Below, one piece after another: positions 44,047 through 53,049 of a stretch of DNA of 64,000 nt. The notes beneath the pieces were generated by a model. It had not been told where the DNA came from and did not search any database. It saw nothing but the letters and a program-made list of their open reading frames with translations. The stretch comes from Dehalococcoidia bacterium. Its GTDB lineage: Bacteria; Chloroflexota; Dehalococcoidia; DSTF01; WHTK01. The stretch lies in the NCBI GenBank assembly GCA_009377745.1, contig WHTK01000002.1:147896-211895 (forward strand), written 5' to 3'. Made by a program: the position numbers and the translations under genes. The first letter of the stretch is position 1, and each line of letters starts with the position of its first letter.

Positions 44047-44558
44047 TGACGAGTCCCCAACCACGCATCGACCACCCCGTCATGCCGAAGGGCTACGGCG
44101 TCCCGGATGACGACTCCGGCCTCCTGCCTTGGAGCTGGGCCGAAGAGCGCCTCACCGCCGCCGATAACTTCTGGTTCAGCACCACGCGTCCCGATGGCCG
44201 TCCTCACGCCATGCCGGCCTGGGGCGCCTGGCTGGACGGCGCGCTCTACTTCGAGGGCAGCCCGGAGACCCGGCGCGCCCGCAATCTGGCAGGGAATCCG
44301 AACCTAAGCATCCACCTGGAAAACGCCGTCGAGGTTGTAATCCTCGAGGGCGTTGCCGAGGACGTGCCGAAGCCGCCGCGCGGCCTCTCGGAGCGCCTCT
44401 CTCAGATCTTCACCGCCAAGTACGGCGGCCCGCCCTGGGAGTACAAGCCGGAGCCTACCCAGTGGGATGATGGCGGCCTCTGGCTAATGCGCCCCCGCGT
44501 GGCGTTCGGCTGGAGCAGCTTCCCCACGGACACGACCCGCTGGCGCTTCGGTACCTAA
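44046..44558 (+). CDS. PPOX-type flavin/F420-binding protein
   Basis: This 170-aa split-barrel protein of the pyridoxamine 5'-phosphate oxidase superfamily has FWFSTTRPDGRPHAMPAWG and FEGSPETRRARNLAGNPN, the usual cofactor-binding loops. Relatives bind FMN, F420 or heme. The start overlaps the CMD stop by one base (TGATG), implying joint translation and perhaps a shared pathway. Confidence 0.82.
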   Translation: MTSPQPRIDHPVMPKGYGVPDDDSGLLPWSWAEERLTAADNFWFSTTRPDGRPHAMPAWGAWLDGALYFEGSPETRRARNLAGNPNLSIHLENAVEVVILEGVAEDVPKPPRGLSERLSQIFTAKYGGPPWEYKPEPTQWDDGGLWLMRPRVAFGWSSFPTDTTRWRFGT

Positions 44559-44655
44559 CCACCAACACTTTGGCACCAGCCGAAAGATAAGGGTTTTCCT
44601 CTATGTGCCCTGTTGGGCCTCTTGCCTAGGATGGCAAGGCAAGTGGAGGTTACCC

Positions 44656-45018
44656 ATGGAACTGCTACTCATCCCATTCCTGCTGATTACCGGCGCCGCG
44701 CTCCTACACCTCGGTGTCAACGGCATGCCGCCGACGTTCAACAACCCTGTCTCTGACCTGACCTCGGCAATCGGCCTGAAGTCGGTCCGCTATCCGTCGC
44801 TGCCGCGCATAGCCCCCCGGGCAATGCCCATGGGCCCCCGGCCGATGGCGACTCAGGAGACGGCGTTGCAGATGACGGACGTGCTCCTGGCCGACCTGCT
44901 GACGGAGATGATCGAGTTCCGTGAAGCTCTCGCGGCGCTCAAGGACCAGGTCGAAACCCTGGCAGTAGCCCAGCCAGCGCCGGTCGCACCGCGTAAGCGC
45001 GCCCAGCGTTCCGCCTAG
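44656..45018 (+). CDS. Small membrane-anchored hypothetical protein, 120 aa
   Basis: Start ATG at 44656 with GTGGAGG upstream. A hydrophobic N-terminal segment (ELLLIPFLLITGAALLHLG) could be a membrane anchor or signal. The middle is Pro/Met-rich, and the C-terminal 40 residues form a probable coiled coil (LLADLLTEMIEFREALAALK) with a basic end (RKRAQRSA). No family recognised. Confidence 0.55.
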   Translation: MELLLIPFLLITGAALLHLGVNGMPPTFNNPVSDLTSAIGLKSVRYPSLPRIAPRAMPMGPRPMATQETALQMTDVLLADLLTEMIEFREALAALKDQVETLAVAQPAPVAPRKRAQRSA

Positions 45019-45167
45019 TTGTAACGCCCGCGCATAACGGCCGTTCACAAGTTTGTCCGTTTAGAGTCGATTCTTATTCAGGGAACTTCTCCATAACCAT
45101 GACTTGTAACGAAACCGCCGCATCGCTGAAATCCCTCGACGCAGTCCTGCCGTCTAGACTTAGCTGA

Positions 45168-46757
45168 ATGCTACCCCATAGCTCCGGGCCGCGGAGCCTT
45201 CTATCTGCTAGTCAATCCAGGACGAAACAACGGTCCCGCAGCGCCTGGGCCCTGGCTCTAACGGCGCTCGTGACCTTGCCGCTAATCGCTATCTCCGCCA
45301 TCGCGGTCGAGACGCCGGAGCGAGTCAGCGCCTGGAAGGCTCAGAAGGATACGCTCCGGACTGCGATACCTCTCGCCAAGATTAGAAAACGGCTGCGAAG
45401 ATTCAGGGGCCGGCCGCGCGTCGCCGCGCTGGTAGCGCTCTCCCTCTTCCCTCTGCTGGCCGTGTCCGGCATGGCCTCATCATCATCCTCGGTTGGTACG
45501 CCGCTGGCTGAGACCAGCGCCTCCGAGCGGCACGAAGGCGCGATGCTGGCGCAAAAGCTGATCGAGCCCTCGGCGCCGGGCAGCGACCAGCTCGTGATCC
45601 ACATCGGCCGCGCCAGCCGATTTGCCTGGCCCGCCTTCGGGCCGATCACGACCTATTTCGGCGTGGGTCATCCTACCGGGCTCGACCTTAGCCTGTCGCT
45701 GGAAGACGCGCCGATCCTGGCCAGCGCCGAGGGCGTCGTCTCCTTTGCCGGCGGCGATCGCTGCTGCCACTACGGCCTCTTCGTCGTTGTAGACCACGCG
45801 GATGGATTCAGCACGCTCTACGGCCATCTCGACAAGATCTCGATCAGCGAAGGTCAACGCGTGACTCAGGGCCAGCTCCTGGGCTTCGGCGGCGACACGG
45901 GCGCTTCCACGGGCAAGCATTTGCACTTCGAGGTGATGAGCCAAGGGACCTACCTGGACCCGCTGCGCTTCCTACCTGCCCGACAGGCCGGCCCGAACGC
46001 TTTGCCTGAGACGGTCAATTGTGACGCCGCGGCCATCGAGGTTGATTCCGCTTCGCGCGTGACGCTCGCGTTCGCTACCGGTGCGACAGCCGCCAAAATC
46101 GATGGCGCTTCCGTGGAGCCTGTCGCCGCCGCGCCTCCCGTCGAAGCCAGCACCGACGAAGGTCAGGTTGTGCTGGGCATCCCGCTCGCCTCGGCTGCTA
46201 CTTCCCGTACCTACAGCTATGACCTCGCCGTGAACCTCAAGGCCAGCGGTGAAGACCGTACCATTAACTGTCGCCTGGCTCTCGCAACCCTCCCGACACT
46301 GCCAAACCCGCCAATGCAGCAGAAGTCGCTAACTGCTCTGGCAGCGCCTACCACCTCCGCAGCTGGGGCTCCACCCATTATCATCACCCCACCGCCACCG
46401 TCAGAAGCCACTCTGGAGCTTCAGGAGCACTTCCTACGCGCGCAGGCTGCCCTGTCCGCCAATGCAGGCCCAGCGCCGGCAGCGGGTGGGCCTGCAGCTC
46501 CAGCCGCACCAACCAGGGCCCCTGCCGGCGCGGTGGCGCCAACCAGCACTCCCGCTGCCGCGCCCACCATCACGCCAGCGCCGGCCATCCAGGCCACGCC
46601 GGCGCCATCACCTTCGCCGCCGGCGGCCACCGCTACGCCCAGCGCCTCACCGAGCAACCAGCCGGGACCGTCACCCCCTAGCCAATTCGAGGACAAAGCA
46701 AGAGCCCGGAGGCTGATCGCATCCGGGCTCTCGAAGTGCTTGCTGAAGCCGTCTTGA
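45168..46757 (+). CDS. M23 family peptidase (LytM-like) with Pro/Ala-rich tail
   Basis: Two hydrophobic stretches occur before residue 110 (about 25-45 and 82-100), so it is membrane-anchored or exported. The peptidase core from about residue 148 has HPTGLDLS (His and Asp zinc ligands), AEGVVSFAGG, YGHLDKI and KHLHFEV (HxH), the full LytM set, so it should cut peptidoglycan cross-links. A Pro/Ala/Thr-rich tail follows. A TAGACT -10-like box lies seven bases before the ATG with no ribosome site, consistent with leaderless start. The 3' end may be misread by one base (see findings). Confidence 0.8.
   Translation: MLPHSSGPRSLLSASQSRTKQRSRSAWALALTALVTLPLIAISAIAVETPERVSAWKAQKDTLRTAIPLAKIRKRLRRFRGRPRVAALVALSLFPLLAVSGMASSSSSVGTPLAETSASERHEGAMLAQKLIEPSAPGSDQLVIHIGRASRFAWPAFGPITTYFGVGHPTGLDLSLSLEDAPILASAEGVVSFAGGDRCCHYGLFVVVDHADGFSTLYGHLDKISISEGQRVTQGQLLGFGGDTGASTGKHLHFEVMSQGTYLDPLRFLPARQAGPNALPETVNCDAAAIEVDSASRVTLAFATGATAAKIDGASVEPVAAAPPVEASTDEGQVVLGIPLASAATSRTYSYDLAVNLKASGEDRTINCRLALATLPTLPNPPMQQKSLTALAAPTTSAAGAPPIIITPPPPSEATLELQEHFLRAQAALSANAGPAPAAGGPAAPAAPTRAPAGAVAPTSTPAAAPTITPAPAIQATPAPSPSPPAATATPSASPSNQPGPSPPSQFEDKARARRLIASGLSKCLLKPS
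46701..46731 (+). terminator. Hairpin inside the 3' end of the M23 gene
   Basis: AGAGCCCGGA, an 11-base loop, TCCGGGCTCT. It resembles a terminator stem but lies before the annotated stop at 46757. Confidence 0.5.
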
Positions 46758-46775
46758 GGGACGGCGGTCAGGCTG

Positions 46776-47885
46776 TTAGCGAACGCCAGAAGTTGCCTTC
46801 TGGGCATCCCACTCCGGGCAGTTCTCCTGGTCGACTTCCTGGTAGCCCATCCACTCGAACGCCGTGTTGTAGGCGGTGATGAAGCGGGCGGGGCGGTCAG
46901 GGCTGCTGTTGAAGTGCTGGAATACCGTGTTCTGCGGCACCCACATCACGTCGCCCTTGTTCCATTCCCAGCGAGTCGGCTCCAGGGCGACGCGGCCGTA
47001 GTACTGGTCGTCGATCTCAGCGGCGACATCCCAGTGCAGCGAGTAGCCGCTGCCCTCCAGGAAGTAGACGGCCTGGTCACCCATCATCCAGCGCTTGCCG
47101 GAGCGGCTGCCACCGGGAATCTCCTGCAAGAAGGCAGTGGTGGCCTTGATACGCAGCGGAACGCCGGCGCCGGCGATCTTGCGCATGTAGCCGTGGGGGG
47201 TCCAGTTCCAGGCGGTGTCTTCCGGCTTGAGGACCTTCTTGAGCCCCAGGTCCTCTTCGCGCCGTCCGACCTGCCACTGGATACGGGGCCCGCGGCGCTC
47301 AAGGTCATCCGGCTTGTAGCCGATCTCACCTTGCTGCATCAGTCCCATGAACAGCCACATTGGCTTGGCCTTGAAGACGATCGAGTGACCGATGTCCGTC
47401 TTTGAGCCGTTGCAGTGCCAGTGCACGCAGTCGTTGTTGACGGCTACGGTGTCGCCCTTCGCCCAGGGGTATTCCTTGCCGTCGTGCTCTTCCCAGCCAT
47501 GGCCTTCGAGGATGTAAAACATGGCCTCGTTCTGGTGGCCATGGCCCTCGTTGCGGCTGCCGGGAGCGACGGTGCGGAAGTGGACGTGGAGGCTCTGGCT
47601 GCGGTAAGGCTCCTGACCGGGGTCCATGATCCCACGCTCGCCGAACTGGGCTTCGCCGCCCAGGCGCGGAGTCCAGACGCGCGGTACCGTGGCCAGCTGC
47701 TTGGCGCGCACCTCGTTCAAGTTGTAGGTGCCGCTCTCCAGCCCCTTGACGAAGGTGCGTGGCTTGCGAGTGTAGACCGCGGGGCCGCGGCTACCTTCGA
47801 TGACCAGCTTCTCCTTCGCCGACCGGTAGCCCTCCCGTTCGGATACGAGTTCGCTGCCGAACATGACCTCTTTTTCATCAGCCAT
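46776..47885 (-). CDS. Bicupin, divergent type (copy 3)
   Basis: This 369-aa two-cupin protein starts at the ATG at 47885 (AAAGGAGG upstream). The first cupin has GHGHQNEAMFYILEGHG and a later CVHWHCNG, giving a full His/His/Glu/His site. The second (QAVYFLEGSGYSLHWDV, VFQHFNSS) is less complete. It is more like gentisate 1,2-dioxygenase-type bicupins than the copies at 24 and 27 kb, whose metal site is in the other domain. It lies 43 bases after a complete SBP gene and is probably cotranscribed with it. Confidence 0.8.
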   Translation of the reverse strand: MADEKEVMFGSELVSEREGYRSAKEKLVIEGSRGPAVYTRKPRTFVKGLESGTYNLNEVRAKQLATVPRVWTPRLGGEAQFGERGIMDPGQEPYRSQSLHVHFRTVAPGSRNEGHGHQNEAMFYILEGHGWEEHDGKEYPWAKGDTVAVNNDCVHWHCNGSKTDIGHSIVFKAKPMWLFMGLMQQGEIGYKPDDLERRGPRIQWQVGRREEDLGLKKVLKPEDTAWNWTPHGYMRKIAGAGVPLRIKATTAFLQEIPGGSRSGKRWMMGDQAVYFLEGSGYSLHWDVAAEIDDQYYGRVALEPTRWEWNKGDVMWVPQNTVFQHFNSSPDRPARFITAYNTAFEWMGYQEVDQENCPEWDAQKATSGVR

Positions 47886-47928
47886 AGATTCCTCCTTTAT
47901 TTGCATAGTCAGCGTTTAGCAACCGATT

Positions 47929-49728
47929 TTAGCTCTTCTTGCTGTTGTCAATCCACCAGTGAATGTAGGATTCCGTCCACTCGGAACCACCGCTCGGCGC
48001 CCGGTAAACACCGTAGTTACCGATCCAGGGGTTGGCAAGCGTGAAGGTGAGGGCGTCACCGGCGTCCAGCATGCGATACATCTTGGAGGCAATGTAGCGC
48101 TGGATGTCCTGCAGGATCGTGACCCGCTTCTCCGTGTCCGTCTCCACGCGCTGCTGACGGATCAGATCGCCCAGCTTGGCGTCCGGCTTGCCAGTGGCAT
48201 CCAGCTCACCGGTCCGGTCCTTGTCCGGCACGTAGTGCGCCTGTAGCACACCGTCGATGTCCGGGTAGTCCTGACCGCTGCTGCCCCAGGCAACGCCTTC
48301 GTGCTTGTTGAAGCCGTAACGGACGTTAACGCGGAAGTCTGTCCGGTAGTCGATGTCCTTGGCGGTGAGCTTGAAGTCGCCGCTTTCCTCCGCCATCACG
48401 CGCTGGACCTCGCCTTCGCGCAGGTAAGCCTCGCCGTAGTAAGACGTCGTGATGTATGGCGCGGCAATTGGCTGTGTATGGCCGGCCGCTCGCAGCAGCG
48501 CCTTCGCCTCTGCCGGGTTGTGCTGGTACCACTTCGCCTCTGGACCGAACTTCTTCTCGTCCAGGGGGTCCATCCAGTAAGGGTCATTGCCGGCGCCGAT
48601 GGCGCTGTTCCAGCGCGTTGGTGTCTCGAGGCCGGCATCGTTGAATTCCTTGGTGCCGCGGAACACCTCGATAATGAGATTGCGATCCATGAGCATGGAG
48701 AAAGCCTTGCGCACGCGCTCGTCCAGGAAGGGGGAGTCCGGCAGGTAGCTGAAGCGGAACCAGCCCTGGATCTGAGCGTATTCAGTTTCCGGCAGCATCA
48801 GGATCTGCGGCTTGTCCCGCTTCGTCGTCAGGATGTCCTGCGGGCTAACGACCATCGAGCCGATGGCGCCCGCCCGGAACTGCGCCAGCTCCGCCGAGTA
48901 CTCAGGGATGATGAAGAAGCTAAGGCCATCGACGTTAATCTTGTCCGCGTCATACCAGTCCGTGTTCTTCACGTACTCCAGGCGCGCGCTGGGCACGAAT
49001 TCCTTCAAGCGCCAGGGGCCGGTACCGAACATCGCGTTGCGGATGTCGAATTTGTCGTTGGCTTCGGTCGGCAGGATCGCCAGATGGCGGTTGTAGGTCA
49101 GCATCTCCGCCAGCGGCGAGTACGGGAACGCCAGCTTCATCACGACGGTGCTGGCATCCGGAGCAGTGACGGTCTGCACCGCGCCGTCCGCGTGCACCTT
49201 GTTCGCCAGCGTGGCGGCCTGCGGGTTGAGCTTCTCGAAGTTCTCCCAGGAGTAGAGGACATCGGCGGAAGTCAGCGCCTTACCGTTTGTCGGCGGCCGG
49301 GGGTCGAACTTCATGTTCGGCCGGATCTTCCAGGTCCAGGTCAGGCCATCGCCGGAGACCTCCCAGGACGCCATAGCGTCCGGGTCAAGCTTGCGCTCGA
49401 TCGGTTTGGGATACATGGTGACGCCCCACTTGACGAAACGGCTGTAACCACGCATCGCGGCGGTGGAGTCGGCGCCGTTGATGGTATTGAAGTTGGCCAC
49501 ATCCTGGCTGGAGGACGGGAAGATACCGCCCTTGACCGCGTTGTTGGTCGTATCGACCGGCTCAAACAGCAGGCCGGTGGAATCACCGCCGCCACCACTA
49601 TCGCTGCCGCCACAGCCGATCAGGCTCAACGCGGCAGCGCCGGCGCCCACCGTGGCGCCCGTGCGCAGCAGCCTGCGCCGGTTGATCCGGTTCTGTGTTA
49701 CCGAGGTCCAGAAGTTACCTGTTTCCAC
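47929..49728 (-). CDS. Family 5 ABC substrate-binding lipoprotein (peptide/nickel type), Tat-like signal
   Basis: This 599-aa protein has an N-terminal NRRRLLRTG, hydrophobic run and lipobox LIGCGGSD, so it is probably exported folded by Tat and lipidated. The core (KPNMKFDPRPPTNGKALTSAD region, DFETLNPQ-like segments, YLPDSPFLDERVRKAFSMLMDR) matches the SBP_bac_5 family. No permease or ATPase is nearby. Its downstream partner is a bicupin, mirroring the deleted SBP plus bicupin at 24.3-26.3 kb. Confidence 0.85.
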   Translation of the reverse strand: METGNFWTSVTQNRINRRRLLRTGATVGAGAAALSLIGCGGSDSGGGGDSTGLLFEPVDTTNNAVKGGIFPSSSQDVANFNTINGADSTAAMRGYSRFVKWGVTMYPKPIERKLDPDAMASWEVSGDGLTWTWKIRPNMKFDPRPPTNGKALTSADVLYSWENFEKLNPQAATLANKVHADGAVQTVTAPDASTVVMKLAFPYSPLAEMLTYNRHLAILPTEANDKFDIRNAMFGTGPWRLKEFVPSARLEYVKNTDWYDADKINVDGLSFFIIPEYSAELAQFRAGAIGSMVVSPQDILTTKRDKPQILMLPETEYAQIQGWFRFSYLPDSPFLDERVRKAFSMLMDRNLIIEVFRGTKEFNDAGLETPTRWNSAIGAGNDPYWMDPLDEKKFGPEAKWYQHNPAEAKALLRAAGHTQPIAAPYITTSYYGEAYLREGEVQRVMAEESGDFKLTAKDIDYRTDFRVNVRYGFNKHEGVAWGSSGQDYPDIDGVLQAHYVPDKDRTGELDATGKPDAKLGDLIRQQRVETDTEKRVTILQDIQRYIASKMYRMLDAGDALTFTLANPWIGNYGVYRAPSGGSEWTESYIHWWIDNSKKS

Positions 49729-49783
49729 TTGGATCTCCCCTTTCCCTGACTTGATCTGTTCTATAGATGAATCCTAATTTGGG

Positions 49784-49812
49784 ATTGCATTAAATGTACG
49801 CCTGAATGTCAA
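49784..49812 (-). promoter_or_regulatory. Promoter candidate for the SBP/bicupin operon
   Basis: On the minus strand a perfect TTGACA (49807-49812), 17 bases and TGCAAT (49784-49789). The -10 is weak; the leader would be about 50 bases. Confidence 0.35.
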
Positions 49813-49904
49813 GAGAAGTTTCTTGAGCCGTGTGACAGCGCCTTTACGGCGGTCTAACGTGACCAAGCCCCGCGGCCGACGCTTACAATGCCGGAGGTCT
49901 CCTC

Positions 49905-50068
49905 ATGGCGGTCCTTCATCTCAGCGAAGACGAGGTCAAAGCCTCCTCTCCATGGACGAATGCATCCAGGTGTTGGAAGACCTCTTCCTTCAGGAGGACG
50001 TTGCGATTGCGGCCTTCGTCTTGAAGAAGGCGCGCTCGCTCTCGATGGGGACGGAGCCTGCGCTCTAG
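49905..50068 (+). pseudogene. Ornithine cyclodeaminase-like N-terminal remnant
   Basis: GGAGG precedes the ATG at 49905, which begins MAVLHLSEDEVKA. After one missing C (near 49937) the frame resumes as LLSMDECIQVLEDLFLQED, the standard start of ornithine cyclodeaminase/mu-crystallin proteins. The homology ends within about 45 residues, and the frame stops at 50066-50068 next to the convergent membrane protein gene. The remaining 270 or so residues are absent. Confidence 0.6.
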
Positions 50069-50520
50069 TCCGGCTCCTCGCGATTCGCGGCCCGCATCGC
50101 CGGCGCTATCATCACCAGCGCCGCGCCCGTGGCTGTCATGAACGCGCCCATCCCGACCACGAGGTCGGAGATCTTGAAGCCCATGATCGCCAGGCCCAGA
50201 GCCGTCCGTAGCGTTACGGCGTGCAGGTAGTAGTCACGCATCGGGTCACCACGCGGGATCTGCGCGAAGGTCTTGCCCTCGGTCTCCCGCAGAGAGTGCG
50301 TCCTGATCACCTCTGCCTGGGCCGCGGCGGTCTCAGCGTCCTGGACCAAGGCCCGGGGAATGCGCGACTCGGCGCTGCTGATGATCTGCTCCGCGACCAG
50401 CGCGGCGCGGACTTCCTTCTTGGCCGCCAATCCCTGGCTGATCATGTAGACACCACCGGCCGCGAAGCCAATTCCTAGTTGGAGTGGCGCCAGCCAGCCA
50501 AAGCGCTGCAGCAATCCCAT
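50065..50520 (-). CDS. Small membrane protein, 151 aa, end of the RRE operon
   Basis: About three hydrophobic helices (residues 8-28, about 105-120 and 124-142) flank an Ala/Glu-rich soluble segment with probable coiled-coil character. No family recognised. It starts 15 bases after the nucleotidyltransferase gene stop on the same strand, so it is probably the last gene of the operon starting at 54563. It could anchor or export a product of the system, but that is inference. Confidence 0.55.
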   Translation of the reverse strand: MGLLQRFGWLAPLQLGIGFAAGGVYMISQGLAAKKEVRAALVAEQIISSAESRIPRALVQDAETAAAQAEVIRTHSLRETEGKTFAQIPRGDPMRDYYLHAVTLRTALGLAIMGFKISDLVVGMGAFMTATGAALVMIAPAMRAANREEPD

Positions 50521-50534
50521 CTCCTTGACGCTCC

Positions 50535-51665
50535 TTATCCCTTGACCGGCAGCCTCAATCGCGCGAGCGTCCGGCGCACAAGCTCCCGCGGTAGCCGGCT
50601 GGAGTCATCCACGCTCCAGGCGACCTGCAGATACCAGGCCCAGCCGCGCGCCCGGCTCCAAGGCGATCGCCGTCGCGTCCGGTTCAAGTAATCGAGCAGC
50701 TCGCGGCGGGCGACTCCCAGCAGCGTATCTTCGGAGTCCTGGCCGCGAAAGTCCAGCGCCTGTACCCACTGCACCGGCGCCGACCTCAGCTCTCGCAGCG
50801 CCTCTTCCGGCACTTCTACTTTTAGCGCTTCCTTCAAGTACTCGAGACCACTGAGCAGCGGCAACGCCACGCCCTTCTTCTTCGCCCGCGCCACCAGCCG
50901 GGACCAGTTGATCACGCTATCCGGGCCGGTGATCAGCTTGAGGGCGTCCATCACCCAGAGCACCGACCGTGTCTGCGACCACTTTGAGCCGTGGACGATG
51001 GCATGAAGCAGCATATCCGTGGCGCAGAGCGTCTTCGCCGCCTGGCCGTTAAGCTCGATGTCTTGCGCCGCGGCCCAGAAATCGTCATCGTCCCCGGCGT
51101 CGCAGCAGTCGGCCAGGACGTGCCAGTGCAGGTCGAGCCGCGTGCCGTCCTCCCAGACCAAATCCAGCGACCGCACGACCTGCATGATGTTCGCCATCGG
51201 CCCGCCCGGCGGCAAGTCCGGCCGCCAGCCGTTCGCGAGCAGTAGCCGGTACGCCTCCTCCGCTCTCGCCAGCGACACGAGCAGGTCGACGTCTGCCATT
51301 GGCCGCGCGCCGGCATCGTGGTACAGCGTCGCCGTCAGCGCCGCGCCTTTGAGGACCAGACCCTCGATGCCGTGCTCGCCCAGCAGCCGCAGCGCCCGTG
51401 CACCGCCTTCGATATGGAGTCCGTTTTGAATCCAGGATTTGCGATAGGCGCCGCGCAGGATCGCCGCGTCCCGCTCATCGATGGCGCCGGTCTGGCTCAG
51501 GTTGCGGAACACGGCTGGCAGCAGGTCCAGCGATGTTTTACCGCAGCTCGCCAGAGTGTTGCCGCGGCGCCACTGCTCCCAGGCTGGGCGCGCTTCTGCT
51601 TCCGGCAGACAGGCTGCCCGTACCAGCAACCGCTCACCGTTGGTTGGCAGGTGGCGTGGGGCCAT
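50535..51665 (-). CDS. Nucleotidyltransferase-fold protein (NTP_transf_5-like)
   Basis: This 376-aa protein starts at the ATG at 51665, in a TAATG overlap with the upstream GT2 stop; the frame is open further back but inside the GT2 gene. Motif EGLVLKGAALTATLYHDAG (residues 101-119) and RPMADVDLLV (121-130), with Lys106, Asp125 and Asp127, match the nucleotidyltransferase family 5 found with RiPP and polysaccharide genes. PsmN-type members act on phosphorylated lasso peptides. Here it follows an HPr-kinase-like gene, consistent with joint use. Confidence 0.8.
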   Translation of the reverse strand: MAPRHLPTNGERLLVRAACLPEAEARPAWEQWRRGNTLASCGKTSLDLLPAVFRNLSQTGAIDERDAAILRGAYRKSWIQNGLHIEGGARALRLLGEHGIEGLVLKGAALTATLYHDAGARPMADVDLLVSLARAEEAYRLLLANGWRPDLPPGGPMANIMQVVRSLDLVWEDGTRLDLHWHVLADCCDAGDDDDFWAAAQDIELNGQAAKTLCATDMLLHAIVHGSKWSQTRSVLWVMDALKLITGPDSVINWSRLVARAKKKGVALPLLSGLEYLKEALKVEVPEEALRELRSAPVQWVQALDFRGQDSEDTLLGVARRELLDYLNRTRRRSPWSRARGWAWYLQVAWSVDDSSRLPRELVRRTLARLRLPVKG

Positions 51666-52351
51666 TAGGGCGCTGAGCGGCGGCGATCCAGCGCCGCCTT
51701 CAGCACGTGCAGGTAGTCGGCGCCGTGCGGAGCTTTGAGGGTGATGTTGTCGCCGTGGACGCGGCGGCGCAGCATCACCTGCTGCATCACCTCGTGCCGC
51801 AACCCGGCGTCCTGCGCCCGCGCAAACCAATCGATGAACTCGCCCATCCGCCGGTCGCTGCTGAACAAACCGACACGCAGGAATGCCTGGCGCCGGATCA
51901 GCATCGTCCCAGCGGACAGACCGCTCGCCGTCCGGCCGACGTTGACCTCGAAGCGCCCGGCGACATCTTCCTCCTCAAAGTGCTCCACCAGCCCGAAGAC
52001 GCAGTCCAACCCCGGTTCGGATAGCAGACGCTCGATCTGGATCGCCAGCTTGCCCTCCGTCCAGAGGTCGTCGGCATCGAGGGAAGCCAGGTATTGTCCC
52101 CGCGCCGCCAGCACCCCGGCGTTCCGGGCAGCGCCGAGGCCGCCATTCTCCTGTCGCAGGCATACGACGGGCGGACCAAAGCTGCGCGCGACATCGCCGC
52201 TGCCGTCCGTGGAGCCATCATCAATAACGATGACCTCCAGCGATACGCCTTCCTGCCTCAACACGCTCTCGATCGCCGCGCGCAGGAAGCGCTCGCCGTT
52301 GTACGCCGGGATCACAACGCTGACCAGCCCTTCGACGAGTCCCTCGCTCAT
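51665..52351 (-). CDS. GT2 family glycosyltransferase (second of pair)
   Basis: This 228-aa GT-A fold enzyme has VSVVIPAYNGERFLRAAIES at its start, VIDDGSTDGS, and LASLDADDLW with the DxD metal motif. There is no membrane segment. The start overlaps the upstream GT2 stop by four bases, and its stop overlaps the next gene start. It is short compared with many GT2 enzymes but has the complete catalytic core. Confidence 0.87.
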   Translation of the reverse strand: MSEGLVEGLVSVVIPAYNGERFLRAAIESVLRQEGVSLEVIVIDDGSTDGSGDVARSFGPPVVCLRQENGGLGAARNAGVLAARGQYLASLDADDLWTEGKLAIQIERLLSEPGLDCVFGLVEHFEEEDVAGRFEVNVGRTASGLSAGTMLIRRQAFLRVGLFSSDRRMGEFIDWFARAQDAGLRHEVMQQVMLRRRVHGDNITLKAPHGADYLHVLKAALDRRRSAP

Positions 52352-53049
52352 GTGCCGCCTTGCTCCGCCGCCCGCTTGCGCGCCGCCGAGTCCCGCAGCG
52401 TCCGAAGCATCTCCATCTTCGCCGCTTCGACGGAGCCCAGGAGGTTATCGCCGTGGATGCGCTTAAGCACCAGCGCCTCCGGCACCATATGCACCTTTAC
52501 GCCCAGGTCGTTGGCGCGCGCCAGCCAATCCATGTCTTGGGTATAGCGCCGGTCCGCCTGGAACGGCCCTACCCTGTCCCAGGTCTCGCGCCGGATCAGC
52601 CAGCAGCTTGGTGGGTAGCCGGGCTCGCCTTGCTCCGGCCCTTTGCCGTGAAACCACCCCGGAGCGCCCTTATCCTCGTAGAGATAGCGCAGATAGCAAA
52701 GGGCGTAGCCGGCGTCCGGGTCCTCTCTCAGTGCCTGCAGCTGCGCCTCCAGCTTGTGCGGCAGCAGCACGTCATCCTGATCGAGGAACGCCAGCAGGTT
52801 GCCGCTCGCGTGCCGGATCGCGAGGTTGCGCGCCGCTGAAGGTCCCTGGTTTTCCTGTCGCAGGTAGGTCACCGGCAGCGATTGGATGATCGTGGCCGAC
52901 CCGTCCGTCGACCCGTCGTCTACCACGATGACCTCATCCGGCGGGCGAGTCTGGCCCAGCGCGCTCGCCAGCGCCTCCTGCAGAAAGCGCTCACCGTTGT
53001 ACACCGGGACGATGACGCTAATCGATTCGTCCAGGGCTATCCCTCTCAC
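52348..53049 (-). CDS. GT2 family glycosyltransferase (first of pair)
   Basis: This 233-aa GT-A enzyme has a GTG start, ISVIVPVYNGERFLQEALAS, VVDDGSTDGS and LAFLDQDD as the DxD motif. It overlaps the end of the HPr-kinase-like gene by 32 bases. It is clearly related to the following GT2, so the pair probably arose by duplication. The family transfers nucleotide sugars to varied acceptors; acceptor unknown. Confidence 0.87.
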   Translation of the reverse strand: MRGIALDESISVIVPVYNGERFLQEALASALGQTRPPDEVIVVDDGSTDGSATIIQSLPVTYLRQENQGPSAARNLAIRHASGNLLAFLDQDDVLLPHKLEAQLQALREDPDAGYALCYLRYLYEDKGAPGWFHGKGPEQGEPGYPPSCWLIRRETWDRVGPFQADRRYTQDMDWLARANDLGVKVHMVPEALVLKRIHGDNLLGSVEAAKMEMLRTLRDSAARKRAAEQGGT

